A DNA stretch of 25,712 nucleotides, taken from the NCBI GenBank assembly GCA_051453625.1, contig JBOZIK010000001.1, positions 231,481,156-231,506,867 of the forward strand, written 5' to 3'. The notes below the pieces were generated by a model that ran no database searches, was not told where the DNA came from, and saw only the letters and a list, made by a program, of their open reading frames with translations. The DNA is from Welwitschia mirabilis. Taxonomy: Eukaryota; Gnetophyta; Gnetopsida; Welwitschiales. Shown piece after piece: positions 1-10,833 of the stretch. The position numbers were made by a program, and so were the translations under genes. Positions within the stretch are counted from its first letter, which is position 1. The number at the start of each line of letters is the position of its first letter.

Positions 1-1150
1 AAGTCTTGTTGAAGTGTTATGTCATGATTAATCTTCTCTTAAACTTATGGTTATGGATTTTTCAAAGACTGTCGAATGAGGCATTGGACTTCACAGATCG
101 CCGAACAAGGCAATGAAGAGAGAATCTCATAGATCGCTGAATGAGGCAATGGGAATATTATATTACCATAGATCACCGAATGAGGCAGTGGGCTTCACAG
201 ATTGCCGAATGAGGTAGTAAAGTTAATAATGATTGAGATTTTATATATACATATGAGTATCATAGATCGCCAAATGAGGCAGTGGGCTTCACAGATCGCT
301 GAATGAGGTAGTGAAGTTAAATATTATATGAGAACCACAGATCGCAGAATGAGGCAGTGGGCTTCACAGATCATCGAACGAGGCAGTAAAGTTAATGATG
401 ATTATATATATTATATTTGATATTCTTGTTCATAACCATAAGTTCATTATTTGTGTATGTCTTGAATTTCTTGAAAGTCTTGAACTTTTCCTTGTTGTCT
501 TGATCCTTGAAGAATCTTGCCAAAATACCTATTCTTACCTGGGCCATACTGGGGGCTATGAGATTTTTATATTTCTCATCCCATATCTTTTTGTGACAGG
601 TGGTAAATCTAGAGTCTAATTGCTGAGATAGCATGAGTTCATTATGCATCATTGGATCTATAATGGTGGAAAAATCTTCTGATTATTATATCTCATTGGG
701 CTATTGGACTTGATTATCTGATTACAAAAATAGTCAATATGTTAATTGTCATTGTCATGAGAGACAAACTCCTTTATTTTTATGTGGTTGTAGTATGTGA
801 AGATTCATGTTATTGATTAATATTTTCTCTTGAAAATTTCTAGCAATAAATTTTGATTATTCAAGATCATATTTTCAACTATTATTTGATGAAATTCTAT
901 GAAAACCTTGAATCTAAAAGTCATGTATATTCCGATGCATGGAATGTTAACTTGAAGATGTGAATTTGAAATCTTTGAGGTAGATATGATTTACACATTA
1001 TGTTGCATTTGAAAAATTTTCTTGAAATTTTGTACCCATTTGTTTTAGAAGAATATATCTTGGATGTAACTGTTACTTATTTTAACATTATTCTTTAAAA
1101 ATGGATATGTGATTTCTCCCTCCTCCCCAAAAAAATTTACAATCCATTCC
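1..1150 (+). mobile_element. LTR fragment of an Athila-like gypsy element (3' part, + strand)
   Basis: Read on the + strand, this stretch follows, in the same order, the minus-strand LTR at 18961-20837. Shared landmarks are AAACTTATGGTTATGG near 50, the minisatellite at 65-392, a block around 545-620 (CTATGAGATTTT, then GGTGGTAAAT), ATCATATTTTCAA near 867, and a TTCTCCCTC block near 1115. The window edge cuts off the LTR start. Similarity fades after about 1150, and no clear CAGGCATTACA-type end is visible, so the last 300-odd bases of the LTR are lost or unrecognisable. It lies opposite in orientation to the LTR at 19-21 kb, so it is a separate insertion. The two small opposing open frames at 392-652 fall inside it and are not taken as genes. 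Confidence 0.8.
65..392 (+). repeat. Minisatellite inside the LTR, about 9 degenerate units
   Basis: About nine variants of a roughly 24-bp unit, core GATCGCCGAATGAGGCAGTG, preceded by CACA or CATA. Units often come in pairs joined by GGCTT and separated by AT-rich spacers with AAGTTAAT. The same unit occurs on the other strand at 20090-20300 in the LTR of copy 1, with only five to six recognisable units. Array length therefore differs between LTRs of one family. The function is unknown; the array lies upstream of the middle of the LTR. Confidence 0.85.
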
Positions 1151-2040
1151 AATTAAGCTTGAAGTAGTCTTTAATTAAAGATTTAATTATATTAAGGTTA
1201 AAATGTTGAAAGGAAATGTTGATTATTTAAAATTCTTTAAATGTATAAATTTTAATGTAAAAGGTGTTTGTGTTAAGGATAGAAAGCAGTAACCACCAAC
1301 GAAATTTATAAGAAAATAGGTAGGTGGGTTACAAAATTAATGCTGAACATTAGGAATAGAAGCTTAGCCTTAATAAAATTGAAAACAGATGGGCGTACAC
1401 GCTGAGATTTGAATCACCAACCACTGCATTTGCATTAACGATTCATTTTCATTATACCATTATTTAATGGTTGAAAAGAACTGAATCATTTATCATTGAG
1501 CCTGTGCCCATAGATCTGTCCTTGTTAATGTCTAGTGAACTATGATTTCAAAAAGAGAACCGCAGGCCTATTCCACTATTCTCTGTCATTCGGACCTGTG
1601 AGTATCCTAGGAAAGCATGAAGCCTTAGAGTAGCCTTTTCTTTTTCTTTGATACCCGGCTGAAGGGGAAACTTAAAAACAATTATCATAGCAAAACAATT
1701 TAAAAAAATATATATTTTAAGTGCAGGCGCAATAGTTCACCCATGATTGAAGGTGATTGATTTTCCTGTAATGCCTTAGGTAAGTTAAATTATGTGTTGG
1801 GATTCTGCAATTGTTAATTTCAACATTCAATCAGCTATTGGCAAACGTTTCTGTTCTACCAAGGTATTAATGCATTCAGAAGATAGAAAACACCAACAAA
1901 TTATTGATTCAGGCGTTTTCAAGCACAGTTCCATTGAATGAAATAGTCGTTCATGTATTCAATGCGCTTACAACAATTTCATCGAGCTGGTGCAACAATA
2001 ATCCTCATACCCAGTGAATTTTTTTTAAATTCCTCCCCCT
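1150..2040. other. Intergenic stretch, no gene recognised
   Basis: The sequence just after the LTR homology is AT-rich to about 1290. From there it is less AT-rich and resembles low-copy DNA. I see no long open frame, no terminal repeats and no retroelement domain. A motif GATTTGAATC near 1408 is loosely like an inverted Pol III B box, but nothing else around it supports a tRNA or SINE. AGAAAGCAGTAACC near 1282 vaguely resembles the LTR end and could mark where the first LTR stopped. Confidence 0.4.
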
Positions 2041-2078
2041 TCCCTTATGCGTTGCATTAGCAGAGTCCTCCTTTCCTC

Positions 2079-2297
2079 TTATACGTCCCTCACTCCCATT
2101 GCAAATCCTTTCTGGCATGTTTCATCTCCTGCAATGCCTCCCTTCAACTGCGTGAGAGAGACCTCCGTTATGCAAGTGTAGTGCTTGTAGACCATATGTA
2201 GTTTTAGCCTCACGTACCAGCTGCTGTTTGTGCTTGAAATTGTGAAGGAAGGGGTAGGAATCATATGATTAAGTGATGTTAGCATAATTACTTTCAC
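2079..2297 (-). CDS. Small uncharacterised ORF (72 codons), possible diverged relative of 2523-2723
   Basis: Open frame from an ATG at 2297 to a TAA at 2079. I recognise no family or domain. The end of the predicted product contains ETCQKGFA, which resembles HCQKGFVEF at the same relative place in the ORF at 2523-2723. The nucleotide sequences around these words are also alike (TGCCAGAAAGG in both), which hints at an old local duplication. There is no clear signal peptide or membrane segment. The surrounding island is richer in GC than the AT-rich flanks. It could equally be a chance frame in a degraded exon, and I see no promoter or splice signal that would decide it. Confidence 0.2.
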   Translation of the reverse strand: MKVIMLTSLNHMIPTPSFTISSTNSSWYVRLKLHMVYKHYTCITEVSLTQLKGGIAGDETCQKGFAMGVRDV

Positions 2298-2522
2298 TCT
2301 GTGATAAACTTATTCCAGATAAATAATTTATGTTCCACCAAGAAAACATTGCCACCCATTGTAATCTCTCATTGTGTTATTGCAGAAACTATTGGCTATT
2401 TCATTTTGGGAGAAAAAAATAAAACTCCATTCCCTAACTTCAAGCATTGAATCTGCCATGCGTGTCATAAAAAGGCGCCCTCATCTAATTGATTAAACTC
2501 TCTAGAACAGAAATGCTCCTCA

Positions 2523-2723
2523 TTATTGTTTCAGAGTGAATTCAACAAAACCTTTCTGGCAATGTGCATCTGAATCCGCTGTTTCCTTAAGAATTGACAC
2601 CTGCATTGAGCCTACACCCACATCGTAGCCCAGCTCTTGTTGCATCCTGACTAAGCATTGCTCGTGCTTGTGGTCTGTTGCTTGAACCTTTTCTTCGTTG
2701 CAAATTCTCTGCTTGCTCGCCAT
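2523..2723 (-). CDS. Small uncharacterised ORF (66 codons) beginning MASKQ
   Basis: Open frame from an ATG at 2723 to a TAA at 2523. The start context TGCTATGGCGAGC has G at +4 and GCG as second codon, which is common for plant starts. The predicted product is hydrophilic with many charged residues (MASKQRICNEEKVQ at its start, HCQKGFVEFTLKQ at its end) and matches no family I know. About 50 bases upstream of the start on the minus strand is AATAGGGTTTAG, telomere-box-like, a motif often found near plant 5' UTRs. The C-terminal words resemble the neighbouring ORF at 2079-2297. It could be a short gene, a first exon, or the start of a broken gene. Expression data would be needed to prefer any of these. 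Confidence 0.3.
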   Translation of the reverse strand: MASKQRICNEEKVQATDHKHEQCLVRMQQELGYDVGVGSMQVSILKETADSDAHCQKGFVEFTLKQ

Positions 2724-2769
2724 AGCAAATGCACCTAGAAATTGCCAGTAATCTAAACCCTATTTAGGA

Positions 2770-2880
2770 CCTTTAGCACCCTTTGGCGTTACTTCCTTTA
2801 TCATCCTCAGCCTAACCCTCTTCTATGCTCCAGTGCTTGTACATTGACATTGTTTAGCACCCTTCGGTGTGCTCTTCCTT
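2770..2880. repeat. Imperfect direct repeat of about 25 bp
   Basis: TTTAGCACCCTTTGGCGTTA near 2772 recurs as TTTAGCACCCTTCGGTGTGC near 2852, about 80 bases apart. It lies upstream (minus strand) of the small ORF starting at 2723, in the same less AT-rich island. The role is unknown. Confidence 0.45.
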
Positions 2881-3021
2881 CTTCCAATCTATGCCTAGCT
2901 TGCATTGTCTACCGCACTTGGCCTCCTTCGCTTCTGCACCAAGCCCTTCTCATTGCTGTGCATTAGCATCGTGTGAATTACAGCCCTCTCCACATACTCT
3001 AATCCTTCTCTCTATGCAAAC

Positions 3022-3110
3022 GTGAGCAAGCCAATAGTGTCAAGGTAAAAAGTCGGAAACCTAAACGGTAGGTCTTGGGTTCGAATTTGTCCCAGGATAT
3101 TTGTTTTTAA
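3022..3110 (+). other. tRNA-like / SINE-type Pol III motif
   Basis: GGTTCGAAT at 3078-3086 is a near-perfect Pol III B box, set in a T-arm-like hairpin (CTTGGG with CCCAGG around the loop). The 50 bases before it (AGCAAGCCAATAGTGTCAAGG) are only loosely like an A box, with the usual tens-of-bases spacing. No complete cloverleaf or acceptor stem can be drawn, so this is not a functional tRNA gene. A tRNA-derived SINE head or an old tRNA fragment fits better. The A+T-rich sequence that follows could be the SINE body, but no poly-A or T tail end or target duplication was found. Confidence 0.4.
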
Positions 3111-4939
3111 AAATAAACATTCATATAAAATTTACTATAAAACAATATGGTCTTGAATTAATAATACCATGATAAATTATTAATGACTCGAATTAAATTC
3201 TAATTGTAACCAAAATTGATTACAATGTATGGTTTCCATCATCTTTAAATAATCTTTTATAACCATTCAATTCTCTATATTGTAAGTCCATTGAATACTT
3301 ACATTATTATGTATGCTACTCATTCATAAGCTTGCTATGTTTAGTACCTTTTTAAACATGTAATCTTAAGGCTCTTGGCTCCCATGCTATCTGCTAAATA
3401 TTCGATTTTTCACTATTTATTATAGAACTACCTAAATTATTTAACTACATATTAAATTTAGATTTTTACATAATTGTTCAGAGTAATTGTTTTTGAATCT
3501 TTCAAATAAACAAGTGGGCTTTACATTTTGGAATCAAAGCAGTAAGTCTTGAAGTTTTGCAACTGTTTAAAATTTGGACTTTACAATAAGTAAACTTAAT
3601 AGGTTTCCAATGATTAGAATGTGACATTTTTGGCTTTAGCATCTGACCTACAAGGGGTTAGTATTTTCTACACAAGATACACAAAACTTACTTCACAAAA
3701 AACATTAGTTTGACATCAATTAAAAAAATATAATCTAACAAGTTTATCATTTGCATTTATAAATGCTTTTTCAAAATACTTCACATAGGTTTTTCTTCTC
3801 TAAAACTTATTCTACTGTATAAAATAATTATTAGATCATGTTAATAAGGCCCATAATATAATTTACAACATGTTAAAAATTTAAAATACACATATCACAA
3901 TCAAAAAAACTTCCTATCAGCTTATGCTTTGCAATAACCTAATCCACATAACCTAGAGGATCCAAAATTACTAGTGTGCCTTGTTCATCATTTTTTTAAC
4001 AATCTTCTATATTCATACATAGTTAAAAAGATTTATTTTATAGGGTTTTAAACTCAATTAGATAATAGATAATTATGATTTTATTGCTACTTTATTCTCA
4101 CTAAAGAAATGATTGGTTATAAATCTCTTTCATTAATCTATATGAATATTGCAAGGAGGTTCATATTTTCCTCTAGTTACCTACCCCCTATGTACCTTAA
4201 CTAAATCATGTCCTTGTATTTTCTTAGACTATTGCAAATAAGCTTCATTACAAGTTCATTGACTATGTCATCAATATCAAACTTTTGCTTAACGTATCAT
4301 ATGATTAGTCAACATGGACAATCACAATAAATATATCCATTACCAATAAATAAAAGTAAAATTACATAATTATGAAATGAAATCACCATGACCATTTTCC
4401 ATAGCTTTTTTTCTCCTTGTATCCTTTCACTTGTCCCTCTAGCTAGGAAGATCAATTGGAAAAAACTCTAAGTTTCATCCTAGTGATAACATCCAATTAC
4501 AATTATAGCTTGATGTATGCCTTATCAAGTTCACATATGAAATGATGAGATTCAAAAAATTATTTATATATAAAAAAAGATCATATATACATGTAAAGAA
4601 AAAAAATAATATATCTTAGAAAATCATTATCTCCTATACAAATTTTTAATTTCCTACTGTTTGTGAATAGGTTTTTACTTGTAGAATAGTCATGGTTCTT
4701 ACATTTTAATCTTGTAAAATGAAACATCATAAGAAATCAATGTGTATATAATTACTAATTATTCAACAATTACAACTTGCTTAACTTTTTATGAACTACA
4801 TAAAAAACTTTATCACTTTATTAACCACATAAATCTAACTAAAATACTATATTAAAAATTACCACCATGCAATTATAATGGCATGTTAACCACCATATAT
4901 TCTTGAGATGACAAGGCCACATCTACAAAAAGAAATAAC

Positions 4940-5240
4940 TATTGTAATTAGGATAATTATATAAGAAAAATCAATAGATAAAAAATCAAACTATCATAAT
5001 TTATGTATCATGTAGTATTATTTCTTCTCTATCTTTCAACCAAATTCTATTGTAGAAAAACTTGAGGACCTACCTATACCATGTATGGTAAGAAAAGTAA
5101 TCATAAAGGACTAAGTACTAAAAATAGATATAAAATTAAATAATATTAATTTATATATCATTTCATGTTGTTCCTTCTCTATCTTTTATTGAATCTACTC
5201 TAAAGAAAGATGAGGATCTATCATAAGAAGGGTGATGAAC
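4940..5240. repeat. Two-copy tandem duplication, period about 150 bp
   Basis: TTATGTATCATG at 5001 recurs as TTATATATCATT at 5151. Both are followed by similar blocks containing CTTCTCTATCTTT, then ATTCTA or AATCTA, then AGAAA and GAGGA(C/T)CTA. The offset is 150 bp throughout. The copies are clearly diverged (estimated by eye at around three quarters identical), so the duplication is old. Confidence 0.7.
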
Positions 5241-6317
5241 TTTGTAAAGATGTTTCTTATGTCAGATCAACCTCTTTGATTAGAGGGTTCTTACTTCAAA
5301 TAAGGAGTATTGTAATTTGCCTTAAATGCTATTAAATGTAATAAAAATTGCATGTTTTTATGATATTTACCTTAGCTCTCTACTGTTATCAAAACTTAGC
5401 ATGAACCTGTTAATGTCCTACAAAACTACTCAAAATATCCTATCAACTACATATAATTTGGTAGTGCAACATAGCCCTCCACTTAGTTTTATGAGTCCTT
5501 AACAAAAGTAGGTGAACAATCACAATTATGAGCCAAATTAACTAAAGACAAATCAACTAGAAAACTATAAAATAAACTTAGAAATAATCTCAAAGATCTT
5601 AGAGTATACAATAGAATTGCTAAAAATAAATAATTGAATGTTTTACCTTTGCTAAGTAAGTGCCTATATTATCATCCTCTACATCATTCAAATGATGGAA
5701 GAGGGAACAACCAAAAAAAGATTTATTCTTAAAAAATAGAAGCCTTTAAAATTTTTTTCAAAAAGATAAACATTAAAACATAATAAAATTAACATCCCTC
5801 CACTCAAATGTGTAGCATATCATAATAAATAATTATGTCTAACATAAAAATCATCATCACGAAATGTCTTAATAATATGTAATTAATGTTCATAATATCT
5901 CAAAAATAAAAGTGGACATAATAATAATACTTAGAAAATGGTATATCTATAAACACATAAGTTTTTAAGTATAATTCACGAAAATAAAATACATAATCAC
6001 ATAATAAAATCACTCCCCTTCTAATGTAAGAATAAACCCTTAATGTGTTGTAGCCTTAGGTGTAGATGGAGAACATGAAAGATGCTCAAAATCTACATGC
6101 AGAGATGTTTACTATAACACCATGCTTAATGCATAATACATAATCACACACATCTATCAGTTTCTCCTTTATGTGCTAAACTCTTTTGTTAACTATGGAT
6201 ATCCTCTAATGTAGCTCATTAAAGCCTCAGTCCATAACCCCTTTGAGGTCCTATGCTATGTTAACCAAGAGAGCATGTATCTACTCAAGGATCATACCAA
6301 TCATAAGTCTCTGTACC

Positions 6318-6340
6318 TGAGATCTCTCTCTCTCTTTCTT
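6318..6340. repeat. Short CT microsatellite
   Basis: A GAGATCTCTCTCTCTCTTTC run, with about six CT units, in otherwise mixed AT-rich sequence. Confidence 0.6.
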
Positions 6341-9211
6341 TTGAAACTTATATGCCTATGTCTTATAGGTAACAAGTAAATGTCTGAAAATGTCTAAGAT
6401 ACTTCTCACTCATAAGCTTAGCTATTATGATGTATCTAAAAATAGCTAAGAAAAGGTAAGAATATCTCAGAGTCTATATCTGATGATTCTCAATCATCAT
6501 CTTAAGTCTCCTCCAGATAAATCCTATTGCTTCTCCTATTCAAACATTATTAGCATCTGTAATTATGCTACTATAGTATGACTATCATGGAAAGATGGCC
6601 TTATGTTATGAATCCCATTCATATGCGTGATCTGATAAGAAAAAAATAGATGAGTCATTAAAATTCCCTACCTATCACTCATAACATTTAGTTGGTATGT
6701 CTAATACTATACTATAAGCACGATAATTCTCTGTACCTTTAACTAAGTAAATATGTATGCTTCTAATGCTAACTAACTTAGTAACTGTAGTGATGTAGCT
6801 CAGGAGAATAGATATCTCATGTTCATGAATCATAGCTATAATCATGTTAACTACGTAGTTATGAGTGTTAGATAACCTCTTAGTGTGCATTATGTCATAT
6901 AACTCTAGGGTCTTAGAAGAATAATAGATTCCATGCACATCCAAAATTCATCTAAGCTATAAATCCATTAATCTTTGATCTAACTCTAGCTCAATCCTAC
7001 TTATAAAGTCTCTAAAGTGTCTTTGTACTCATATGAGAGTATTCTATATAGAGAGTGATCAATCTTGTTAAGGTGGTGGATGCATAAGTGGACGCATAGG
7101 CTTCACATGCTTAATCACAAATGGGACTAGTGGGTGTACCTCCTACTTTGATAGCTTAGCCTCATCCTGTCTAGCTCGTCATGGGTATGACCTAATGAAT
7201 CACAAACATAAAGCACATCATGTGAGATAAATTGAAAACCACTAAAATGTGTCTCATGAAAACCCTAAGCGATCCCATAAATTGGTTTCTTTTTGTAAAA
7301 ATCATGAAAATATGTCATATCCTCCATCAAAAAAATCAATATGTCCTATATTACCTAATTGTTTTAATAAAAAGTGAGAAACATGAGAAAAATGAAAAGC
7401 ATAAAATATGTGAGCCCCACAAAAGGTCAAAAATGAAAGTGCTTAAATAAAAAATAAAATCTAGTAGAAGTGTAAAGCTCATCACATTGATTAATTTACC
7501 TATAACAACTGCTATGTTTTTGCTTATAGTTTATGTGAAAATAAGGTTTAAAGATAAAAACCTAATTCTACCTTGTAAAATGCACAAATTTAGATATTTG
7601 TAAAGTAATCAGCAAAAATCAAATCTATAATTACCAAATCAAAGATTACAAATCACAAATCAATATACATGAAAACTACACTTTGAAAGGCTAAAAAATA
7701 GGATTAAAAATTAAAAATAATAAGGGAGAAAAACATACCTCACTTTGATAAATTTGATGAAATCTCACAATCTAGGGCATTAAATTGACTAGTGAAAGAT
7801 TTAAAACATTAGTAGGATCACATGTGATGATTATCTCTAAAAAGAATAAGTGAAAATGACACAAGTATGGAAAAAAATGGTTGGAAAAAAGGTCAGTTCA
7901 TGGTCTTATAGCACTGTCATCTAGTCATGTTGTCCAGATAATAGCCCTAGGATTATTATAAAAAAATCTCAAACTATCATCTGCTTTATTATTTAGATAA
8001 TAGGGTTTTGAAAAGGTTTATAAAAATAAAAATATGAGCTAAAAATATTAGGCTCAAATACTAGCTTAAAGGTATTAGAATTTATTAGAAAATCCAAAAG
8101 ATAGGGAATAATAAAGAATCATGACAAATAACGATCAAGAATAAGGAAAACTCCAAGAAATCGAAAGCTAGGATAATGAAAATGTACTAAATAGGAAGAA
8201 GCATGACAAAGAAAACTAAATAAATCTATCCAAACGAAAAAATAATCATGAGAAATGTGTAGAATCCTAAACACTACAAAGAAATATCATGAAAATCACA
8301 AAGAACGTCATCTAATCAAAATTCTAAAAGAAAGTTAACTTTATTTGATAAAATAGTACAACTGAAAATGAAAATAACAACAAGGAAAATACTAAATGAT
8401 ATAATCCTAAAAATAAAAATGAAAAAGTACAAAAAAAACTTTGAAATAGTAGATCAAACAATAACAGAAAAATAGAATAAAAATAGACAACTAGGAACAT
8501 GAAGAGGATAGTGCATCTACCCTAATTTCTAATCTAGCAAACCCCCTTAAAGGACATCATAAACTTACTTGAGTAAGGACGCATGATAAAATGTATTAAC
8601 TTCCTAAAGTTCCATTCAAAAAGGCAGTGATTATGATGACATTAAAGATGAAGTCCTCTAAATAATGAGTGATAAGATAAAAAGATACTCAAAAAATGAA
8701 CTTACTTTCTCACACCTCAAAACACCTCCTAATCCTTAAAAGTAAAATAATCATGTGGGAACTCTAAGAGTTAAGAAAACAAGTAATTCCTCTAATGATA
8801 CTAGGAATATCATTGATCCCATATCCTCAAAGTTTTATTACTATCTTCTATATAAGGGGAGTGCAACCATAATGAAAGAAGTAAGGACCCACGAAGCATG
8901 GCCAATTAACCCCCTAGTAGATTTCCCATAACTATCAATACTGTCGAAGATTTCTTTTGAAAACATTTACATTATTATAGTAGGACATCATAATGATCAT
9001 GTATTTAGCATAGATATAATAGGTTATGATCATTATTGTTTCTTGTTTCTCTCTCTATCTTTATTTTTTCTTTTTTAGAATAAATAAATCCCATATGAGA
9101 ACATACTCTATGATACAAAGGTAAATAAGTAAGATGAAAGATAGAAAAGAATACATCTAAACAACCAAAGACCTTATACTATTATGAAAAATATAAGAAC
9201 CAAGGCATCTT

Positions 9212-10198
9212 NNNNNNNNNNNNNNNNNNNNNNNNNNNNNNNNNNNNNNNNNNNNNNNNNNNNNNNNNNNNNNNNNNNNNNNNNNNNNNNNNNNNNNNNN
9301 NNNNNNNNNNNNNNNNNNNNNNNNNNNNNNNNNNNNNNNNNNNNNNNNNNNNNNNNNNNNNNNNNNNNNNNNNNNNNNNNNNNNNNNNNNNNNNNNNNNN
9401 NNNNNNNNNNNNNNNNNNNNNNNNNNNNNNNNNNNNNNNNNNNNNNNNNNNNNNNNNNNNNNNNNNNNNNNNNNNNNNNNNNNNNNNNNNNNNNNNNNNN
9501 NNNNNNNNNNNNNNNNNNNNNNNNNNNNNNNNNNNNNNNNNNNNNNNNNNNNNNNNNNNNNNNNNNNNNNNNNNNNNNNNNNNNNNNNNNNNNNNNNNNN
9601 NNNNNNNNNNNNNNNNNNNNNNNNNNNNNNNNNNNNNNNNNNNNNNNNNNNNNNNNNNNNNNNNNNNNNNNNNNNNNNNNNNNNNNNNNNNNNNNNNNNN
9701 NNNNNNNNNNNNNNNNNNNNNNNNNNNNNNNNNNNNNNNNNNNNNNNNNNNNNNNNNNNNNNNNNNNNNNNNNNNNNNNNNNNNNNNNNNNNNNNNNNNN
9801 NNNNNNNNNNNNNNNNNNNNNNNNNNNNNNNNNNNNNNNNNNNNNNNNNNNNNNNNNNNNNNNNNNNNNNNNNNNNNNNNNNNNNNNNNNNNNNNNNNNN
9901 NNNNNNNNNNNNNNNNNNNNNNNNNNNNNNNNNNNNNNNNNNNNNNNNNNNNNNNNNNNNNNNNNNNNNNNNNNNNNNNNNNNNNNNNNNNNNNNNNNNN
10001 NNNNNNNNNNNNNNNNNNNNNNNNNNNNNNNNNNNNNNNNNNNNNNNNNNNNNNNNNNNNNNNNNNNNNNNNNNNNNNNNNNNNNNNNNNNNNNNNNNNN
10101 NNNNNNNNNNNNNNNNNNNNNNNNNNNNNNNNNNNNNNNNNNNNNNNNNNNNNNNNNNNNNNNNNNNNNNNNNNNNNNNNNNNNNNNNNNNNNNNNNN
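9212..10198. other. Assembly gap (987 N)
   Basis: All bases are N. The odd length suggests a size estimated from linking reads rather than a fixed placeholder. Missing parts of the Tat-like element downstream of 10309 on the minus strand may lie here. Apparent open frames crossing this interval are artefacts of the Ns. Confidence 0.99.
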
Positions 10199-10308
10199 CA
10201 AGTACAAATACTAGTTATGGAAACTTCACAAAAAAAAATACATAAATCAAGTTAAAGATGATCAAGTAACATTATAACATCCACCAAAGAAATTAGTTAA
10301 GAGACAAT

Positions 10309-10704
10309 TTAGAAAATGATATGGAGGAATTTCTCATCATTAAGGATAACCTCTAAAACAAGTGCTTCTATCATATTCAAGGTTGCATTAGAAAGTTTTT
10401 CATATATTTTTAACCTTTGTCCATTAAGTTTTTGAATCTCCCTAGTGTCTAAGTTGGAAATATCAAGAAAGACATAAGAATGTTTAGTAATTATCATCTT
10501 CTTAGGGGTTGTAGAAATCTCATGTTGTGAAAAGTAAATTGTCTCTTCATTTTTGTTACTCTTTTGGGCATGTACTTGCTTTAAGGTAGCTCTTTTTTTG
10601 TATGGTTGATTTTGATTGGAATATGACTTTAAGCTCAAACACTTCTCGCATATCCTTTCAAATGTAAGCCTATGGGACTTAAAGTTTTCAATAAAAGAGG
10701 TCAA
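10309..10704 (-). pseudogene. Retroelement ORF remnant; end resembles a gypsy integrase C-terminal tail
   Basis: Open frame of 131 codons, from an ATG at 10704 to a stop at 10309. Around residues 75-105 it reads HSYVFLDISNLDTREIQKLN, then GQRLKIYEKL. This resembles the conserved tail of plant gypsy integrases, where an aromatic/aliphatic-Asp-leucine stretch is followed by an NG-x-x-LK-x-Y motif. The first 70 residues are basic and unrecognised. The frame lies in the same register as the Tat-like gag remnant at 10834-11199, with several stops between them. If the tail is real, protease, reverse transcriptase and most of integrase are missing, through internal deletion or nesting. The resemblance rests on a short motif and could be chance. 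Confidence 0.4.
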
Positions 10705-10833
10705 ATAATGATCTGCCTCCTCTACTTTAGAGGCAAGTGCCTATGTTGATGTATTTGATCAAGGGATATGACAAGTTCAAGAATATTCTGCTTGAATCAT
10801 TGCTTCTAATTTTTTCTTGTTATTTTGAATGAC

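Larger units (their letters stand above)
3111..9211. other. About 6 kb AT-rich DNA with no recognisable gene
   Basis: Strongly AT-rich sequence with only short open frames, none resembling a known domain when read. The frames at 6675-6944 (minus) and 7232-7450 (+) look like chance openings in AT-rich DNA. Visible structure is limited to a 150-bp tandem duplication at 4940-5240, a CT run at 6318-6340, and a TATA-like CTATATAAGGGG near 8850 that has no gene downstream. Very old transposon remains are likely, but I could not match them to the elements elsewhere in the window. The stretch ends at an assembly gap. Confidence 0.5.

Noticed and set aside
1-400. The regular short units at first look like a CRISPR array
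   Set aside because: Units are degenerate, the spacers are themselves repeated and AT-rich, the array lies in a plant LTR, and it recurs in another LTR copy.
392-652. Overlapping open frames on both strands inside the + strand LTR fragment
   Set aside because: They lie inside LTR sequence, show no domain, and are explained as chance frames in a repeat.
6675-6944. Minus-strand 89-codon frame in the AT-rich region
   Set aside because: No recognisable motif, and a composition expected of chance frames in such DNA.
8849-8861. CTATATAAGGGG as a promoter TATA box
   Set aside because: Nothing resembling a gene or LTR follows. TATA-like words are frequent in AT-rich sequence.
9182-10245. Long apparent open frames on both strands (over 340 codons)
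   Set aside because: They consist almost wholly of unknown bases in the 987-N gap.
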